DNA of 64,000 nt from Sulfurovum sp. Its GTDB lineage: Bacteria; Campylobacterota; Campylobacteria; Campylobacterales; Sulfurovaceae. Position numbers and translations under genes: made by a program. This document shows positions 9,182 through 18,934 of the stretch, piece by piece. The notes under the pieces were generated by a model. The model worked only from the letters and a program-made list of their open reading frames with translations, was not told the origin of the DNA and did no database searches. Every line of letters begins with the position of its first letter. Within the stretch, counting starts at the first letter, position 1. Location of the stretch: the NCBI GenBank assembly GCA_030949725.1, contig JAUZSE010000018.1:1-64000 (forward strand), in the 5' to 3' direction.

Positions 9182-9970
9182 TTAGTTTCCAACTATAAAA
9201 GCATCTGCTAAATTATTGTTGTCTTTAAAGTCTTGTGCTTCTTCTTCTGATCTAAAGCCCATAAGCCATACTCTATAAAGTGATGCTCCATCTACAGATC
9301 GGAAATGCTTAATAATTGGCTTATAATGTGTATATATCTGTGCATATCTACGTTTATATATCCTCGCACCTTTAAGATGTCTAAATGCACCTACTTGTAT
9401 GCTAAAGTCAGACAATATCACACGTGTTTGTATATTTAATTTTTTATTCCTAGCCATGGTCAATTCAGATTCAATCTTACCAGCAAACCCAAGGACTTTT
9501 ATCGCAACTTTGGCAATTCCCATACCATCCAATCCTATCTCTTTACCTGCGGCATAAGAACAGTCTATAATACGCCCTCTTACAAAAGGACCCCGATCAT
9601 TGATACGCACGATGGTACTTCTACCATTTTGTAGATTATAGACTTTTACCATAGTATCCATAGGCCAAGTTTTATGTGCTGCTGTTCTTGCATGCATATT
9701 ATATACTTCACCATTACTGGTCTTTTTGCCATGAAAGTTTGGTCCATACCAACTTGAAATTCCCTTTTTGACCTGTCCTACCCTTACATACGTAGGATGA
9801 TATCTTTTACCAAGTACATAATAGGAACGCATGGTAGATCTATGTCTTGCAGCACTCGTATATTTCGTTGCCTTATATTCTTTCATCCCTGATTTTGAGG
9901 CACATCCTGTAAAAAGTGTGCCTAAAATCATAATGAGTAGTGACAATATGGGAAGTGAAAGTATCTTCAT
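9182..9970 (-). CDS. rlpA: RlpA-type septal lipoprotein with SPOR domain
   Basis: This is a 262-residue lipoprotein with lipobox FTGC (Cys23). A double-psi beta-barrel follows (GISSWYGPNFHGKKTSNGE; catalytic Asp in RINDRGPFV), then a C-terminal SPOR domain (FSIQVGAFRHLKGA to the end) that binds denuded septal glycan. RlpA proteins are lytic transglycosylases or structural septal proteins of the outer membrane. It leads the minus-strand operon and is divergent from moxR. Confidence 0.92.
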   Translation of the reverse strand: MKILSLPILSLLIMILGTLFTGCASKSGMKEYKATKYTSAARHRSTMRSYYVLGKRYHPTYVRVGQVKKGISSWYGPNFHGKKTSNGEVYNMHARTAAHKTWPMDTMVKVYNLQNGRSTIVRINDRGPFVRGRIIDCSYAAGKEIGLDGMGIAKVAIKVLGFAGKIESELTMARNKKLNIQTRVILSDFSIQVGAFRHLKGARIYKRRYAQIYTHYKPIIKHFRSVDGASLYRVWLMGFRSEEEAQDFKDNNNLADAFIVGN

Positions 9971-10057
9971 GCTAATTCTACTTTATCTTTAATCATTTAT
10001 TATCACTTTATTTGACTTTGTTTTTGCTTTATAGATAACTTACGCTAGAATACCAAT

Positions 10058-10981
10058 ATGAATTATACTATTTCTCCAGATTTTACGCCTATTATTGATG
10101 CTATAGAGACCCATTTAGTTGGAAAACGAGAAACCATTGCTTTGTCTTTAGCAACGTTTTTTGCAGGAGGTCACCTCCTTTTAGAAGATATACCAGGGGT
10201 AGGAAAAACTACCCTAGCCAAAGCCTTGTCTCAAGCTTTAGGTCTTGATTTTGGTCGTATACAATTTACTTCGGACATGCTCCCATCAGATATACTTGGC
10301 GTAAATTACTACAATCAAAAAGAAGGTGATTTTGTCTTTAAAAAAGGACCTATTTTTACCTCTTTTTTACTGGCAGACGAAATCAACAGGTCTATGCCCA
10401 AAACACAATCTGCTCTACTTCAGGCAATGGAAGAAGGCATTATTACCATAGATCAAATTTCCTATACATTGAAGAAGCCTTTTTTTGTTATGGCAACACA
10501 AAATCCATATGAGGAAGTGGGTACCTTTCTCCTTCCTTCTTCTCAGTTAGACCGTTTTATGTGTTCTTTTAGCATTGGTTATCCAGACAAAGACGCAGAA
10601 AGAGCCATTTTAAAAGGAGGAAGTAAAGAGCAATTAGTGAAAACTCAAGCTATGCTAGATACAAAACAAATAGAAAGCTTTATGCAAAAAGCCTCCTCTG
10701 TAACACTAAGCGACACCCTACTTGATTTTCTTCAAGCAATCATCGCTTTTACTAGAGAAAGTGGTCTCTTTGAATATGGGCTTTCCACACGTGGAGCATT
10801 GGCACTCACTGCGATGGTAAAATCTTGGGCTATGTTACAAGGACGCACTTATGCCACAGCTGATGATCTTCAAATGGTCACAGGCATAGTCTGTGCCCAT
10901 CGTTTACATTTTAAAGAAGGTACTACCACTATGCTTCGAATTAGCCATGAAATCTTTAGTAAAATTCATTCAGATACATAG
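10058..10981 (+). CDS. MoxR-family AAA+ ATPase
   Basis: This 307-residue ATPase has Walker A GVGKTTLAKAL (residues about 46-56), Walker B LLADEINR, sensor 1 ATQNPYEEVGTF, and arginine finger LDRF, as in MoxR/RavA proteins. These act as chaperone-like ATPases with von Willebrand domain or DUF58 partners. The next genes, DUF58 and a transglutaminase-like protein, form the common three-gene MoxR neighbourhood. The stop lies inside the start of the DUF58 gene. Confidence 0.9.
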   Translation: MNYTISPDFTPIIDAIETHLVGKRETIALSLATFFAGGHLLLEDIPGVGKTTLAKALSQALGLDFGRIQFTSDMLPSDILGVNYYNQKEGDFVFKKGPIFTSFLLADEINRSMPKTQSALLQAMEEGIITIDQISYTLKKPFFVMATQNPYEEVGTFLLPSSQLDRFMCSFSIGYPDKDAERAILKGGSKEQLVKTQAMLDTKQIESFMQKASSVTLSDTLLDFLQAIIAFTRESGLFEYGLSTRGALALTAMVKSWAMLQGRTYATADDLQMVTGIVCAHRLHFKEGTTTMLRISHEIFSKIHSDT

Positions 10982-11819
10982 GAGTATAAAACAACACGCC
11001 ACACGTTTTAGTTTGGTTGTAGTTGTTTTGCTTTTTGGACTTTTTATGGAAGCGTATATGCATGACTTCAACCTTGTGTATATTACACTCTTTTTTGTAT
11101 TTTCTCTTGCCTTTTCTGCAGGTCCCATAGGTGTACTTAATCTAGGAAACCTTCAAGTAAAATTCAATAAACAAGGGCGTATCTTTTCGGGAAAAGAGAC
11201 AGAAATTTTATTTAATATAGAAAATCCTATGACAACATCCTCTTGGTCTATTACCTTACACAGCAAGGATAATACCTCTACAACTCTCCCTCAGATTAAA
11301 GGTGAATCTTCAAATAATGTACTTCTTCCTTTTCTAGCCCACAAGCGTGGTACATTTTCTTATGGAAACTGTTATTTGGAAAGTAAATACCCTCTATCGA
11401 CTGCACGCTTAACAAAAGCCATAAATGAAGTCTATGAAGGTATCGTTTACCCCCAACCCAAAGGAAAACCCTTAGATACTTTTTTGAATGAACAAGAAAC
11501 GCATTATGGTGAAGAAAAAGAATTTGACGGATTACGTGAGTATGATGGTTCTCAAAAGATTTCACATATTCATTGGGCTTCTGTAGCCAAAGGTGAAATG
11601 TCGGTCAAAGTCTTCACAAAAGAGACAAAAATACACAATCTTACCTTTAGCTATAATAAACTCAAAGGAGACAAAGAAAGTAAACTTTCACAGCTTTGTT
11701 TGTGGGTTTTAGAGTGCGAGAAGAAGCGTCTTCCCTTTGCTATAGAACTTCCCCAAAAACAACTAAATTCAAAAAAGGAAAGTATAGATGAAATTCTTGA
11801 ACACCTTGCAAAATACTAA
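10947..11819 (+). CDS. DUF58 domain protein, MoxR partner
   Basis: The protein is about 290 residues with two N-terminal membrane segments (VVVVLLFGLFMEAYM and VYITLFFVFSLAFSA), then a cytoplasmic DUF58 core with the signature EFDGLREYDGSQKISHIHWASVAK. I chose ATG 10947, which overlaps moxR by 35 bases; a GTG at 10893 is also in frame, and an AGGAG near 10979 has no usable start behind it. Such proteins work with MoxR ATPases, but the substrate is unknown. Confidence 0.83.
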   Translation: MKSLVKFIQIHRSIKQHATRFSLVVVVLLFGLFMEAYMHDFNLVYITLFFVFSLAFSAGPIGVLNLGNLQVKFNKQGRIFSGKETEILFNIENPMTTSSWSITLHSKDNTSTTLPQIKGESSNNVLLPFLAHKRGTFSYGNCYLESKYPLSTARLTKAINEVYEGIVYPQPKGKPLDTFLNEQETHYGEEKEFDGLREYDGSQKISHIHWASVAKGEMSVKVFTKETKIHNLTFSYNKLKGDKESKLSQLCLWVLECEKKRLPFAIELPQKQLNSKKESIDEILEHLAKY

Positions 11820-13710
11820 ATTTTCCTCTTTAGCATTATTAGATATTAGCTATATTGTCGTGCTCTTACCTCTACTGCTTATGCTCAAAATCCCTATGCT
11901 ATTCTTTGTTGGGGTCATTATAGCTATACTTATTTTCAAGTCTACACCACTCAAAAGTATAGGCATACTTTTTATTTTTATGCTAGGGATGCTTGCACTT
12001 TATTTATCTTTATATGGAGCATTTTCGTTTAGGGGTCTCTCTAGGTTAAAGCTCTTTTTGGAACTTTTGGTTTACATTTTGATTATTGTGGTAGCCATGC
12101 AGAGACTAACACGTGAAATAAACTTTTATTTGCTCATCTCTCCTTTTTTGTTTTTAGCACTTTCTTTGTTTTTTTATTATGGCATGTTGATGCTCATCTA
12201 TATTATCTTTGAACTCTTTTTACTCTTATGGATGATACTTTCACATCGTATGGGAGGAGATATCAAAGAAGGATTTGCCTCAAGTATGGTTATGTTTATG
12301 TATTCATTGCCATGGGTAGTAGTGCTATTCATTTTCTTTCCTCGTATTTCTTTTGAACACGCCAATTATGGTTTTAGAGGGGAAACAATCCAACGTATGG
12401 GACATGATGGCACCATGTATCTTGATAGTAATGCACTGCTTGTTCCCTCTGAACGCATCGTTATGGAAGTTGGTTTTGAAAAAGAAATTCCTCCTGCACA
12501 TACACTCTACTTTAGAGGTAGCATACTCTACATAGACAAAAAAGATCATTGGGAAGGGCTAGCTATTAATGCCAAACGTGAAACAAAACCTTTTTATGCC
12601 ACTACTGGCTTGCCCATAAAATACCAAGTAACCCTCTACCCTACGCAAAAAAAGTGGCTCTATGCACTTGATATGCCATCAAAAAATATTAAAAATTCCA
12701 TACTTGACCGTGATCTCATATCTACTGTAGAAAAATCCATCAAAGAACCTCTACATTATAGTGCAAACTCTTCACTAAGTGCGAAATTTTATGATATTTT
12801 AGATGAGGAAACATTCAAAGCATCTTCTACTTTTGAGAGTGACCACAATCCACGAACATATACAAAAGCACAAAAACTACAAAAATCCTATCCTGATATA
12901 GAAAAAAGAGCCAAAGCCCTCAAGCATTTTTTTAAAGCACAAAATCTTACGTATACTCTAAAACCCGATGCTTTAGACATCAACCATACCACTGACAGTT
13001 TTCTCTTTGATACACGCCGTGGATATTGTGTACATTTTGCTTCTTCTTTTGTCACTATGGCACGCATGGCAGGCATACCTGCGCGTATCGTTACTGGGTA
13101 TAAAGCTGATTTTATCAATGGATTAAAAAACTATTTACCAGTGAAAGAAAAAGATGCACATGCTTGGGCAGAACTTTATATCAATGACTATTGGGTACGT
13201 TTTGAAGCTACGGCAACAGCCAGTTTTGTAGAAGAAGATAATCAAGAAGTACATAGCTCTAGCTTTTTATCTAAAGAAGTCAATCTTTACCTTATGTATG
13301 TAAAATATCAGGTAGAGACATGGATCCTTCACTACTCACATATTAGGCAGCTTCAACTCTTAGAGTATGCAAAAAACAATCCGACTTTTGTTGCTATCTT
13401 TGTGATGAGCCTCATCACGCTTCTTTTACTTACTTTTGTGATTATCTCTTATTTCAAAAGACCCTATTACAGTAGTAAAACACTGGCTACGATGCAAGCA
13501 TTATTAAAAAGATTAAAAAAAGAAAAGTACCTGAGAGAAGATGAAGAAACTTTACATCAGTATCTCATACGTTATGCCTATAAGCATCCTAAAAAAACTT
13601 TAATCTATGATATAGACAAGCTCTATGAACATATTATTTATGCAAATGAAAATTCAAAAAACAAGCAAAAAGAACTCAAAATCCTTATAAAAAAATTTCT
13701 CAAAGAATAA
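11788..13710 (+). CDS. Membrane transglutaminase-like protein (TgpA/DUF3488 type)
   Basis: A 640-residue protein with six or more N-terminal membrane helices (residues about 15-190), a periplasmic transglutaminase core, one helix near residue 540, and a cytoplasmic C-terminal tail. The catalytic triad is visible: Cys in RRGYCVHFASSF, His in KDAHAWAELY, and Asp in INDYWVRFEATA, all in the usual spacing. It overlaps the DUF58 gene by 32 bases. It completes the MoxR-DUF58-transglutaminase set. Confidence 0.88.
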   Translation: MKFLNTLQNTKFSSLALLDISYIVVLLPLLLMLKIPMLFFVGVIIAILIFKSTPLKSIGILFIFMLGMLALYLSLYGAFSFRGLSRLKLFLELLVYILIIVVAMQRLTREINFYLLISPFLFLALSLFFYYGMLMLIYIIFELFLLLWMILSHRMGGDIKEGFASSMVMFMYSLPWVVVLFIFFPRISFEHANYGFRGETIQRMGHDGTMYLDSNALLVPSERIVMEVGFEKEIPPAHTLYFRGSILYIDKKDHWEGLAINAKRETKPFYATTGLPIKYQVTLYPTQKKWLYALDMPSKNIKNSILDRDLISTVEKSIKEPLHYSANSSLSAKFYDILDEETFKASSTFESDHNPRTYTKAQKLQKSYPDIEKRAKALKHFFKAQNLTYTLKPDALDINHTTDSFLFDTRRGYCVHFASSFVTMARMAGIPARIVTGYKADFINGLKNYLPVKEKDAHAWAELYINDYWVRFEATATASFVEEDNQEVHSSSFLSKEVNLYLMYVKYQVETWILHYSHIRQLQLLEYAKNNPTFVAIFVMSLITLLLLTFVIISYFKRPYYSSKTLATMQALLKRLKKEKYLREDEETLHQYLIRYAYKHPKKTLIYDIDKLYEHIIYANENSKNKQKELKILIKKFLKE

Positions 13711-13740
13711 AATGCTTAACCCACGCCTGTTACAGTGTTA

Positions 13741-13766
13741 AAAAGCAACCTTTTAGTTGTTTTTTA
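13741..13766 (+). terminator. Rho-independent terminator after the MoxR operon
   Basis: AAAAGCAAC pairs with GTTGTTTTT (one G-U pair) around a six-base loop, with the T run forming the tail. It lies 30 bases after the transglutaminase stop and before ctpA, so it probably separates two transcripts. Confidence 0.6.
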
Positions 13767-13813
13767 ATAAAATAATGAGCTTAATTCTATATACATTTCA
13801 ACGAAAGAATATT

Positions 13814-15172
13814 ATGATAAAAAAAAGTAAGAAAATTATACTCGCAGGACTCACATCAGCGATTGCTGCTGCCTACCTATTTGGATCATTTGCTCAGGCA
13901 AAAGATGCTAGCGATACAAAATATGTTCCCTCTACAGCCAAAGAAAAACTTGAAGCCTATATCAAGTTTACACAAATTCTAAATGTGATAGAGAGTCAAT
14001 ATGTGGATGATATAAACACCACAGATCTTGTAGATAAAGCCCTCAAAGGCCTCCTAGTCAATCTTGATGCCCACTCTACCTTTATGGATACCAAAGCCTA
14101 TAAAGATCTCAATGTACAAACCAAAGGTGAATTTGGTGGATTAGGTATCTCTATAGGGATGAAAGATGGTGCCTTGACTGTCATTGCTCCTATAGACGGT
14201 ACTCCAGCATTTAAAGCAGGTGTCAAAGCAGGTGATATTATCTTAAAGATCGATGAAGTTGCAACGATTGGCATGAACATTGATGAATCTGTAAAATTGA
14301 TGAGAGGTAAACCTAAAACTTCTTTGGTTTTGACCATCATTAGAGAAAAAGAGCCCAAACCACTCAAAATAAAGATCGTCAGAGACATCATCAAAATACA
14401 GTCTGTTTATGTCAAGACTATAGAAGAGAGACTACTCTATATACATATCACTTCTTTTGACCAAAAAGTAGTAGAGGGTATCAAAAAAGCTATGAAAGAT
14501 AACCATACTACCCAAGGCTTAATCCTTGACCTTAGAAACAATCCAGGAGGATTACTTGACCAGGCTGTAGGAGTGGTAGATCTATTTGTTGAAGAGGGAG
14601 CCATTGTCAGTCAAAAAGGTAAACAAAAGACTGAAAACATGAGCTACGATGCGCATAAGGCAAATACCAATACAAACACACCCATTGTTGTACTGGTAAA
14701 CGGTGGCTCTGCTTCTGCTTCTGAGATCGTTGCAGGTGCATTACAAGACTTCAATCGAAGTATTGTCATAGGCGAAAAAACATTTGGTAAAGGTTCTGTA
14801 CAGGTTGTGATGCCCATAGGTCATAATGAAGCACTCAAACTTACTGTAGCACGCTATTATCTTCCAAGTGGACGTACCATACAGGCTTTAGGTGTGACAC
14901 CTGACATCATTGTGCATATTGGCAAAATTGATTACATAGAAGATCCTGTCTTACTCAAAGAGAAAGACCTTAAAAAACACCTAGAAGGTGAATTGGCGAA
15001 AATAGATTTCAACACAACAAAACCCAAGGATAGTAACCTTTCGGTAGACAGTAACGGCACAATCGTTAATGATACGATTATCACAGAAGATCAACTCTAT
15101 AAAGATACACAGCTTAAATCTGCTGTAGACATTTTAAAAGCACTTATCATCACAAACAAAGGAAGAAAATAA
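13814..15172 (+). CDS. ctpA: Carboxy-terminal processing protease CtpA (S41 family)
   Basis: A periplasmic serine protease of about 452 residues. It has a signal or anchor segment ([19 protein letters not shown]), a PDZ domain ([22 protein letters not shown] to [10 protein letters not shown]), and a protease core with nucleophile Ser in [15 protein letters not shown] and general-base Lys in [14 protein letters not shown] 13814 gives a proper signal sequence; an upstream in-frame ATG at 13757 would add 19 unlikely residues. Its stop overlaps the purC start. Confidence 0.92.
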   Translation: MIKKSKKIILAGLTSAIAAAYLFGSFAQAKDASDTKYVPSTAKEKLEAYIKFTQILNVIESQYVDDINTTDLVDKALKGLLVNLDAHSTFMDTKAYKDLNVQTKGEFGGLGISIGMKDGALTVIAPIDGTPAFKAGVKAGDIILKIDEVATIGMNIDESVKLMRGKPKTSLVLTIIREKEPKPLKIKIVRDIIKIQSVYVKTIEERLLYIHITSFDQKVVEGIKKAMKDNHTTQGLILDLRNNPGGLLDQAVGVVDLFVEEGAIVSQKGKQKTENMSYDAHKANTNTNTPIVVLVNGGSASASEIVAGALQDFNRSIVIGEKTFGKGSVQVVMPIGHNEALKLTVARYYLPSGRTIQALGVTPDIIVHIGKIDYIEDPVLLKEKDLKKHLEGELAKIDFNTTKPKDSNLSVDSNGTIVNDTIITEDQLYKDTQLKSAVDILKALIITNKGRK

Positions 15173-15900
15173 TGGTGCATGACACACTGGTCAAACAGAC
15201 ACTGATCTACGAAGGCAAAGCAAAGAAAATATGGTCAACCCAATTCCCAGATCTTTATATTTCTGAATTTAAAGATGACCTTACTGCGTTTAATGGTGAA
15301 AAAAAATCAAGTGAAGCAGGTAAAGGCGCACTCAACAATGAGATTTCTACAGAACTTTTCAAATATTTAAACGAAAAAGGCATAGCAACACACTTTGTTG
15401 AGATGATAGATGCCAACCACATGCTTCATAAAAAAGCAGAAGTGATCTACATAGAAGTAATCGTAAGAAATATTGCGACAGGGTCTTTGAGTAAAAATCT
15501 TGGTATAGCCGATAAAACTGTACTTCCTTTTACCTTGGTAGAGTTTGACTATAAAAATGATGCACTAGGTGACCCAAAACTCAATGATCAGCATTGTCTT
15601 CTTCTGAATCTTGTCAAAGACAACTCTGAACTTGACTACATCAGATATATGGCAAGAAGAATCAACACGATCCTTTCAGAATTTTATGCTGAGCTTGACA
15701 TCAAAGTGGTAGATTTTAAATTGGAATTTGGTAGAGACAGCAATGGTAATATCATTTTGATCGATGAGCTAAGTCCAGATAACTTCAGACTCTGGGATGC
15801 CAAAACAGATGAAAAGCTAGACAAAGACAGATTTAGACAAGGACTTGGTGGACTTACAGAAGCTTACCAAATGGTACTTGACAGAATTAAAAACAGATAA
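15172..15900 (+). CDS. purC: Phosphoribosylaminoimidazole-succinocarboxamide synthase PurC
   Basis: PurC makes SAICAR from CAIR and aspartate in purine synthesis. This 242-residue enzyme shows YEGKAKKIW at the N-terminus, the [17 protein letters not shown] block, [11 protein letters not shown], and [14 protein letters not shown], all family signatures. The ATG overlaps the ctpA stop by one base. purS and purQ follow closely, so the three purine genes share a transcript with ctpA. Confidence 0.95.
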   Translation: MVHDTLVKQTLIYEGKAKKIWSTQFPDLYISEFKDDLTAFNGEKKSSEAGKGALNNEISTELFKYLNEKGIATHFVEMIDANHMLHKKAEVIYIEVIVRNIATGSLSKNLGIADKTVLPFTLVEFDYKNDALGDPKLNDQHCLLLNLVKDNSELDYIRYMARRINTILSEFYAELDIKVVDFKLEFGRDSNGNIILIDELSPDNFRLWDAKTDEKLDKDRFRQGLGGLTEAYQMVLDRIKNR

Positions 15901-15910
15901 AAGGAAGAAC

Positions 15911-16150
15911 ATGACAGCAGTAGTAAACGTATTTTTAAAAGAAGGTGTACTTGACCCACAGGGAAAAGCAGCACATCATGCACTTGATTCTCTAGGCTTT
16001 GCAAGTGTTGAGGATGTACGTATCGGTAAACAGATCATACTCAAACTCAAAACAGATGACAAAGCTGAAGCTGAAGTTGAAGTGAGAGAGATGTGTGAAA
16101 CGCTTCTTGCCAACACTGTGATAGAAGACTATACGATAGAGATCAACTAG
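15911..16150 (+). CDS. purS: FGAM synthase subunit PurS
   Basis: This 79-residue protein carries the PurS pattern GVLDPQGKAAHHALDSLGF and ends in a VIEDYTIEI strand. PurS dimers bridge PurL and PurQ in the multi-subunit formylglycinamidine synthase. ATG 15911 is preceded by AAGGAAG; a longer in-frame reading from 15845 lies inside purC and is rejected. Confidence 0.93.
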   Translation: MTAVVNVFLKEGVLDPQGKAAHHALDSLGFASVEDVRIGKQIILKLKTDDKAEAEVEVREMCETLLANTVIEDYTIEIN

Positions 16151-16151
16151 T

Positions 16152-16838
16152 ATGCAAAAGAGATCATTGAAAGTAGCAGTATTAAGATTTCCAGGAACAA
16201 ACTGTGAGTTTGATACCCAGTATGCTTTTGAAAAGTTGGGACATAGCACAGAACTTGTATGGCATGAAAATGAAACTTTACCTGAGAATATTGATCTTAT
16301 AGTAGTACCTGGTGGGTTTTCTTATGGAGACTATTTGCGTTCAGGGTCTATCGCAAGGTTTTCACCCGTGATGAAAGCAGTCGTTTCTTTTGCAAATGAT
16401 GGCGGTAAAGTACTTGGTATCTGTAATGGTTTCCAAATCCTTACAGAAGCAGGACTGCTTCCTGGTGCATTAAAGCGCAACAACAACTTGCACTTTATTT
16501 CAAAACACCAAAACCTTTGTGTCATAAACAATGACAATCCTTTTTTAAACCTCTGTGAAAAAGGTGAAGTACTCAACATCCCCATTGCCCATGCGGATGG
16601 AAACTACTACATCGATGGTGCTGGGTTTAAAAAACTTGAAGCCAACAAACAAATACTTCTTCGTTATTGTGATGAAAAAGGAGAGCCTGTTGTGGTCAAT
16701 GGTTCTGTCACTTCTATTGCAGGTATCTGTAATGAGAGTAAAAATGTATTTGGTCTTATGCCTCACCCTGAACGTGCGTTAGAAGCCATACTTGGAAGTG
16801 AAGATGGTCTACGTATGCTTCAAGGTTTTGAAGCCTAA
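16152..16838 (+). CDS. purQ: FGAM synthase glutaminase subunit PurQ
   Basis: This 228-residue class I glutamine amidotransferase supplies ammonia to PurL. The nucleophile Cys lies in VLGICNGFQIL, the His/Glu pair in LMPHPERALE, and the N-terminal RFPGTNCEFD is typical of PurQ. It starts directly after purS. purL itself is not in the window. Confidence 0.95.
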   Translation: MQKRSLKVAVLRFPGTNCEFDTQYAFEKLGHSTELVWHENETLPENIDLIVVPGGFSYGDYLRSGSIARFSPVMKAVVSFANDGGKVLGICNGFQILTEAGLLPGALKRNNNLHFISKHQNLCVINNDNPFLNLCEKGEVLNIPIAHADGNYYIDGAGFKKLEANKQILLRYCDEKGEPVVVNGSVTSIAGICNESKNVFGLMPHPERALEAILGSEDGLRMLQGFEA

Positions 16839-17878
16839 TGAAATATTTTCGCTCTATTTGCTTCCTGTTAGGATTCATACTTGCTTACACCGTACAGTTG
16901 TCTGCTCAGAGCGAATTTAAATACAGTTATATGCCTAAAAAAGTATATGAAAAACAACTTTTTCCTGTCACTATCATAGGGATAGGAAAAAATGGCAATA
17001 ACAATAAGTTTACCTTCGATAGATCTAGTACTATACAACCATTGTTTGACAAACCTTTGATCGTACGCAATGGAGATGACAGTTTTTATACCTTCTATTT
17101 TCAGGCAGAAACACTTGATCTGCGTATTCCCTCACTTCATATTTCCTCTCAGTTTGGAGAAGAAACATTTCCATCACAAGGTATTGGTATCAAAAAGTTG
17201 AAAGAAAGAGACGATTTTTCTCATGTACTTGCGGCAGATATGAAAATCAAAAACTCTCAAGTTTCCAACTATGATGAAAGAAACCATATCGTTACACTCT
17301 CCTTGGAAGCTTACGAAGCAAACCTTGAAGATATGTATCTAAACCATGTATCTGAATCTGACATTGAGTCCTTAACACGTGAGTTTGCCAAAGTGGAAGC
17401 AGAATTTTATGTGGTACTTCCTGTGGAGCAAAAAGAACTTAAATTTACGTATTTTAACACGATCAAAAAGCAATATGTATTTTTAGAAGTCCCTGTAGTT
17501 GTGGTCGATGCATCCGTAGTCACACAGTCTGATCTCAACCCAAAAGAAGATAATTTTGAGAAACTCAAAAAATATACCTTTATGTTTTTGTTTGCTTTCT
17601 TTTTAATCACTTTTTTGTTTAAAAGAGATTTCTTCTATCTCGTCTTTTCTGTGCTATCACTGATTACTCTTTTGACCTTTTATATACCACTTGAAAAAAT
17701 ATGTGTCAAGCAAGGTGCTTCTTTATACATTTTACCCACGCAAACCAGTACAGTAAGTACCCAAATAGATCAAAAGTTAGACACGTTGCTACTAGGAGAA
17801 CGAGAAGGCTTTCAAAAAGTTGAATACAAAGAAGGAATCATAGGATGGATAAAAAATGAAGATCTTTGCAACCATTAG
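16838..17878 (+). CDS. Signal-peptide membrane protein with C-terminal SH3-like domain
   Basis: This 346-residue protein has a signal sequence ending near LSAQS, then an extracytoplasmic beta-rich region of about 230 residues. Two close membrane helices follow (residues about 245-290, YTFMFLFAFFLITFLF and FYLVFSVLSLITLLTF), then a C-terminal segment with the spacing of a bacterial SH3 domain (VKQGASLYILP to GIIGWIKNEDL). The architecture recalls BatD-like proteins, but I see no firm signature. It overlaps the purQ stop and the plsC start. Confidence 0.65.
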   Translation: MKYFRSICFLLGFILAYTVQLSAQSEFKYSYMPKKVYEKQLFPVTIIGIGKNGNNNKFTFDRSSTIQPLFDKPLIVRNGDDSFYTFYFQAETLDLRIPSLHISSQFGEETFPSQGIGIKKLKERDDFSHVLAADMKIKNSQVSNYDERNHIVTLSLEAYEANLEDMYLNHVSESDIESLTREFAKVEAEFYVVLPVEQKELKFTYFNTIKKQYVFLEVPVVVVDASVVTQSDLNPKEDNFEKLKKYTFMFLFAFFLITFLFKRDFFYLVFSVLSLITLLTFYIPLEKICVKQGASLYILPTQTSTVSTQIDQKLDTLLLGEREGFQKVEYKEGIIGWIKNEDLCNH

Positions 17879-18566
17879 ATTTTACTGGGGTGCCTTTATC
17901 ATCTCATTTAACACTGCTGTTTTAATGATCCCTGCTTTGATGCTCTTTGGCAAATATAAAAGTACTATCGTCCATCATATTAACTCTTTGACACTCTTTA
18001 TGATGGGTGGTATAGCACTCAAAAAAGGTAAGCTAGATAAAAATGCTGATATGTTTGTCATGAACCATCAAGGGATTGTAGACATTATAGGACTTGAAGC
18101 TGTGCAAAATAATCATATGCGTTGGGCAGCTAAAAAAGAACTTTTTGATACTTTATGGTTTGGTAATCTTCTCATCCATGCGGAACAAATTTCTATCGAT
18201 AGAGGAGGTAAATCTTCTTTAAGAAAATTTATCGCTGATGTTGAAGCGTCTAGGGATGTCTATAAACGTCCTGTAGCCATATTTCCTGAGGGAACAAGAA
18301 CAGATGGGCAAGAACTACTTCCATTTAAGGGTGGAACCAAACTGATTGCTGAAAAGTTAGGACTTAAGATACAACCCATCGTTATCACAGGAAGTAAAAA
18401 ATTACTCAATGAACATAATAAAACGGCACATTCAGCGATAGTACATTACCATTTTTTAGATACTATAGATGTAAGTACCGCGGATAAAGAGTGGTACACA
18501 ACCCTTAGAGAAGATATGCAAAAGGTAATAGATGACGAGTTTAACAACAATCATCGCAGTCGCTAG
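17856..18566 (+). CDS. plsC: 1-acyl-sn-glycerol-3-phosphate acyltransferase PlsC
   Basis: PlsC converts lysophosphatidic acid to phosphatidic acid at the inner membrane. This 236-residue protein has an N-terminal hydrophobic anchor, the catalytic HX4D motif (NHQGIVD, residues about 70-76), and the glycerol-3-phosphate-binding FPEGTR with GGTK downstream. It overlaps the gene before it by 23 bases and the remains of crcB by 35 bases. Confidence 0.9.
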   Translation: MKIFATIRFYWGAFIISFNTAVLMIPALMLFGKYKSTIVHHINSLTLFMMGGIALKKGKLDKNADMFVMNHQGIVDIIGLEAVQNNHMRWAAKKELFDTLWFGNLLIHAEQISIDRGGKSSLRKFIADVEASRDVYKRPVAIFPEGTRTDGQELLPFKGGTKLIAEKLGLKIQPIVITGSKKLLNEHNKTAHSAIVHYHFLDTIDVSTADKEWYTTLREDMQKVIDDEFNNNHRSR

Positions 18567-18923
18567 CGGTGGTGCCATAGGGGCAACACTCCGACTTCTG
18601 ACTCAATGGCTTTACCAATAAGCATCTTGTGCATGCACTGCCTTTAGGGTACACTTGTTGTCAACCTCATAGGGTCACTACTTATAGGTATGCTCTTCGC
18701 CTACTTTCACTTCAATACCTCTCTCTCACCCCATGTCAAAACATTTTTAGTCACAGGGATACTCGGTGCACTTACCACCTACTCAACCTTTGCCATAGAA
18801 AGTTTCTTTTTACTTCAGTCAGGACACTACGTACATGCCTTTGCCAACATGGCACTCAATCTTTTTGGTACCATACTCTTTGCAGGAATCGGGTACTATA
18901 CCCTATTACAAATAACAAAATAA
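18532..18923 (+). pseudogene. crcB: Fluoride channel CrcB, disrupted by two frameshifts
   Basis: ATG 18532 opens a CrcB N-terminus (GGAIGATLRLLTQWL) that hits TAA near 18617. The protein continues one frame over (NKHLVHALPLG) and shifts again at the GGG near 18647 to TLVVNLIGSLLIG and the filter region GILGALTTYSTFAIES. Both shifts correspond to one extra base. Restored, the protein would be about 129 residues with four membrane helices, a normal Fluc fluoride exporter. Whether the breaks are real or sequencing errors cannot be told here. It overlaps plsC by 35 bases. Confidence 0.8.
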
Positions 18924-18934
18924 CAGGAAAAACA

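Noticed and set aside
18629-18930. N-terminal extension of the small helical protein through the crcB region (188-residue reading)
   Set aside because: The translation is rich in Cys, His, Arg and Tyr with no family look, and it runs across the crcB coding part in another frame; TTG 18935 with a binding site is a better start.
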